6,919 bases of DNA from CAWACC01 sp964390695 (GTDB lineage: Bacteria; Chlamydiota; Chlamydiia; Chlamydiales; Parachlamydiaceae), in assembly GCA_964390695.1 (NCBI GenBank), contig CAYMKI010000158.1, forward strand, positions 1 through 6,919. Reading direction: 5' to 3'. The notes under the pieces were generated by a model. That model did no database searches. It was given only the letters and a program-made list of their open reading frames with translations, and had not been told where the DNA came from. The position numbers and the translations under genes were made by a program. This document shows, in pieces, positions 5,912 through 6,919 of the stretch (position 1 is its first letter; each line of letters begins with the position of its first letter).

Positions 5912-6532
5912 TTGGTGAGTATGAAAAAACCTAACTTTTTATTTTTTCTAATACTATGTGCAGGCCTTGCAGCCTTGTTTATGTATAAACAGCATAAAGA
6001 GTCGCAAGGAATCACCCAGCCGATGATAGGGATCTACTGGGGGGCTTTTGATCCCCCTACAGATGCCCACCTGGCGATTATGAGAACCTCCCTAGAGACT
6101 TTACCCCTAACGAAATTGGTGATAGTGGTCAACAACCACTCTTATAAAAACTATACCTATCCCTTGGAAGCACGCACACAAATCATCCAGCATCATCTAC
6201 CTGCTGAATATTTGGATCGTATAGAGATCTTATGGCAGGATGATACGAAGAAATTAGACTACTCGGCCTTAAGGGCGAAGTTTCCTAAGGTAGCATTTTG
6301 CGCCATTGCAGGATATGATGCTTATCAAAAGTGGATAGAATACTCTCCCGCTCATGAGAGAGCTGCCTATGATGCCATCGCCATTATTCCCCGTGGAGAT
6401 AAAGATGCAGTCCTTCATGACGATAATGCGTTTTTAATGCCTATAGATGAAATCTACAGACACGTCTCTTCCACTCAGATCAGAGAATACCAAAATCTTA
6501 TGGAAGAAATTCAAACCCAACATACCCCCTAA
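5912..6532 (+). CDS. NadD-like nucleotidyltransferase with N-terminal membrane segment
   Basis: The 206-residue product belongs to the HxGH adenylyltransferase superfamily and most resembles nicotinate-nucleotide adenylyltransferase (NadD), which makes NaAD from NaMN and ATP. Visible landmarks are GAFDPPTDAH (44-53) at the HxGH site, a helix after EAR (86-88) matching the NadD EHR region, AGYDAYQKW (133-141) matching the G.D....W segment, and SSTQIRE (186-192) matching the C-terminal ISSTxIR motif. Two points are odd. Residues 9-24 (FLFFLILCAGLAALFM, after MKKPN) form a hydrophobic segment absent from cytosolic NadD. The HxGH site reads T-D-A-H: Thr in place of the first His is known in relatives, but Ala for Gly is unusual. 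If anchored as expected, the domain would face the periplasm, where ATP is scarce, so activity or substrate may differ. Start alternatives are GTG 5915 and ATG 5921. It follows the helicase by 21 nt. Confidence 0.8.
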   Translation: MVSMKKPNFLFFLILCAGLAALFMYKQHKESQGITQPMIGIYWGAFDPPTDAHLAIMRTSLETLPLTKLVIVVNNHSYKNYTYPLEARTQIIQHHLPAEYLDRIEILWQDDTKKLDYSALRAKFPKVAFCAIAGYDAYQKWIEYSPAHERAAYDAIAIIPRGDKDAVLHDDNAFLMPIDEIYRHVSSTQIREYQNLMEEIQTQHTP

Positions 6533-6600
6533 ATCCTAGTTCACATTCATTCAGTTTGGATCTGGTGCACAGATACGAAGTCGTTACATAACTTAAAAAA

Positions 6601-6895
6601 AACGCAAAGAAGCGATAGGCACGAAGGCGCCAAGACTGGAAAATGAAATTTCATACAAGATTGAACCTCTTGCATAATTAGTCTCCTTACCCTTGCCTTC
6701 ATCTACATATTCCCTCCTATCGGGGTTAAGGTTGATCTTTCATCAACTAGGATGCGCCCATGCTGGGCACACCAGTCAAACCCGTCGGGTTTGACTGACA
6801 GCGCTAAAATTGAGCGCTTCGCGCGCAATTTTAAGTAATTGCTTCTTGTCAATATTAACTCCGCGTCTTTGCGCCTCCGTGCCCTCTGCGTTGAA
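6601..6895. repeat. Hairpin-rich intergenic element with inverted repeat ends
   Basis: The left arm GGCACGAAGGCGCCAAGAC (6618-6636) matches the reverse complement of the right arm GTCTTTGCGCCTCCGTGCC (6865-6883) at 17 of 19 bases. Similarity continues outward, AACGCAAAG at 6601 against the complement of CTCTGCGTT at 6883-6891, with an 8-nt offset. Between the arms are a 12-bp palindrome ATGAAATTTCAT (6643-6654) and a row of hairpins at 6731-6833, but no reading frame of note. The arms belong to a CTTTGCG/CCTCNGTG 9-nt repeat family of a kind I recall from spacers of several bacterial phyla. The layout resembles a non-autonomous mobile element, but no target duplication is evident. The remainder of the 6533-6919 gap holds no gene that I can see. 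Confidence 0.55.
6731..6833. repeat. Cluster of four consecutive hairpins
   Basis: Four stem-loops follow one another: GTTGAT/ATCAAC (6731-6747, loop 5); GCCCA/TGGGC (6756-6768, loop 3); AGTCAAACCC/GGGTTTGACT (6774-6796, perfect 10-bp stem, loop 3); and TAAAATTG/CAATTTTA enclosing GCGC/GCGC (6805-6833, one mismatch, loop 3). The last overlaps an alternative pairing of two AGCGCT copies (6800-6805 with 6813-6818). None has a T-run typical of a Rho-independent terminator, though the cluster could still slow or stop transcription coming from the upstream gene pair. Confidence 0.75.
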
Positions 6896-6919
6896 CTTGA
6901 AGCAATAAGGATGTCTTAT

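Noticed and set aside
5945..5965. Possible lipoprotein signal (Cys at residue 16 of the nucleotidyltransferase)
   Set aside because: The residues before Cys are Leu-Ile-Leu; position -1 is not Gly, Ala or Ser, so it does not fit a lipobox. A plain anchor or uncleaved signal is more likely.
6560..6574. ATCTG/CAGAT hairpin after the nucleotidyltransferase gene
   Set aside because: Short stem and no T-run, so not supported as a terminator.
6661..6680. TTGAACCTCTTGCATAATTA as an IS5-type terminal repeat
   Set aside because: It vaguely recalls such ends, but there is no partner repeat, transposase or target duplication in the window.

Overview
The window looks like chromosome from an amoeba-associated, chlamydia-like bacterium (Parachlamydiaceae or a relative). 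The main evidence is the gene at 2828-3796. It pairs an N-terminal F-box-like motif with a C-terminal region that resembles, from memory, a large F-box family of Protochlamydia, Parachlamydia and Neochlamydia. Moderate-to-low G+C, AT-rich spacers and exported repeat proteins fit but are not diagnostic. The assignment is inference; no search was run.

Layout. Positions 1-428 are non-coding. They hold what looks like the terminus of an IS256-type insertion sequence (about 31-54), a three-segment terminator/attenuator-like structure (56-105), and two cassettes of a 9-nt tandem repeat (344-424). Next come three minus-strand genes: an F-box protein (2828-3796), a membrane-anchored protein with three copies of a DUF4864/NTF2-like domain plus an Ig-like C-terminus (1129-2760), and a small secreted protein with one copy of the same domain and a VPPASS repeat tail (429-1094). 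The last two are 34 nt apart and are probably co-transcribed paralogues. An AT-rich divergent promoter region (3797-4102) separates them from a plus-strand pair: a DEAD-box RNA helicase with a long, repetitive, probably disordered tail (4103-5890) and, 21 nt downstream, a NadD-like nucleotidyltransferase with an unexpected N-terminal hydrophobic segment (5912-6532). Positions 6533-6919 are non-coding and hold an inverted-repeat-bounded element packed with small hairpins (about 6601-6895). Its ends belong to the same 9-nt repeat family as the cassettes at 344-424.

Function. The minus-strand side encodes one likely host-directed effector and two envelope or periplasmic proteins of unknown function. 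The plus-strand side encodes RNA remodelling, possibly cold- or stress-linked given an AU-only hairpin in the leader, with an NAD/CoA-type adenylyltransferase relative. No single new pathway can be shown. The most unusual items are the membrane-anchored nucleotidyltransferase with a variant active-site motif, the hairpin-rich element with inverted repeat ends, the repeat family on both flanks, and the doublet-duplicated helicase tail.
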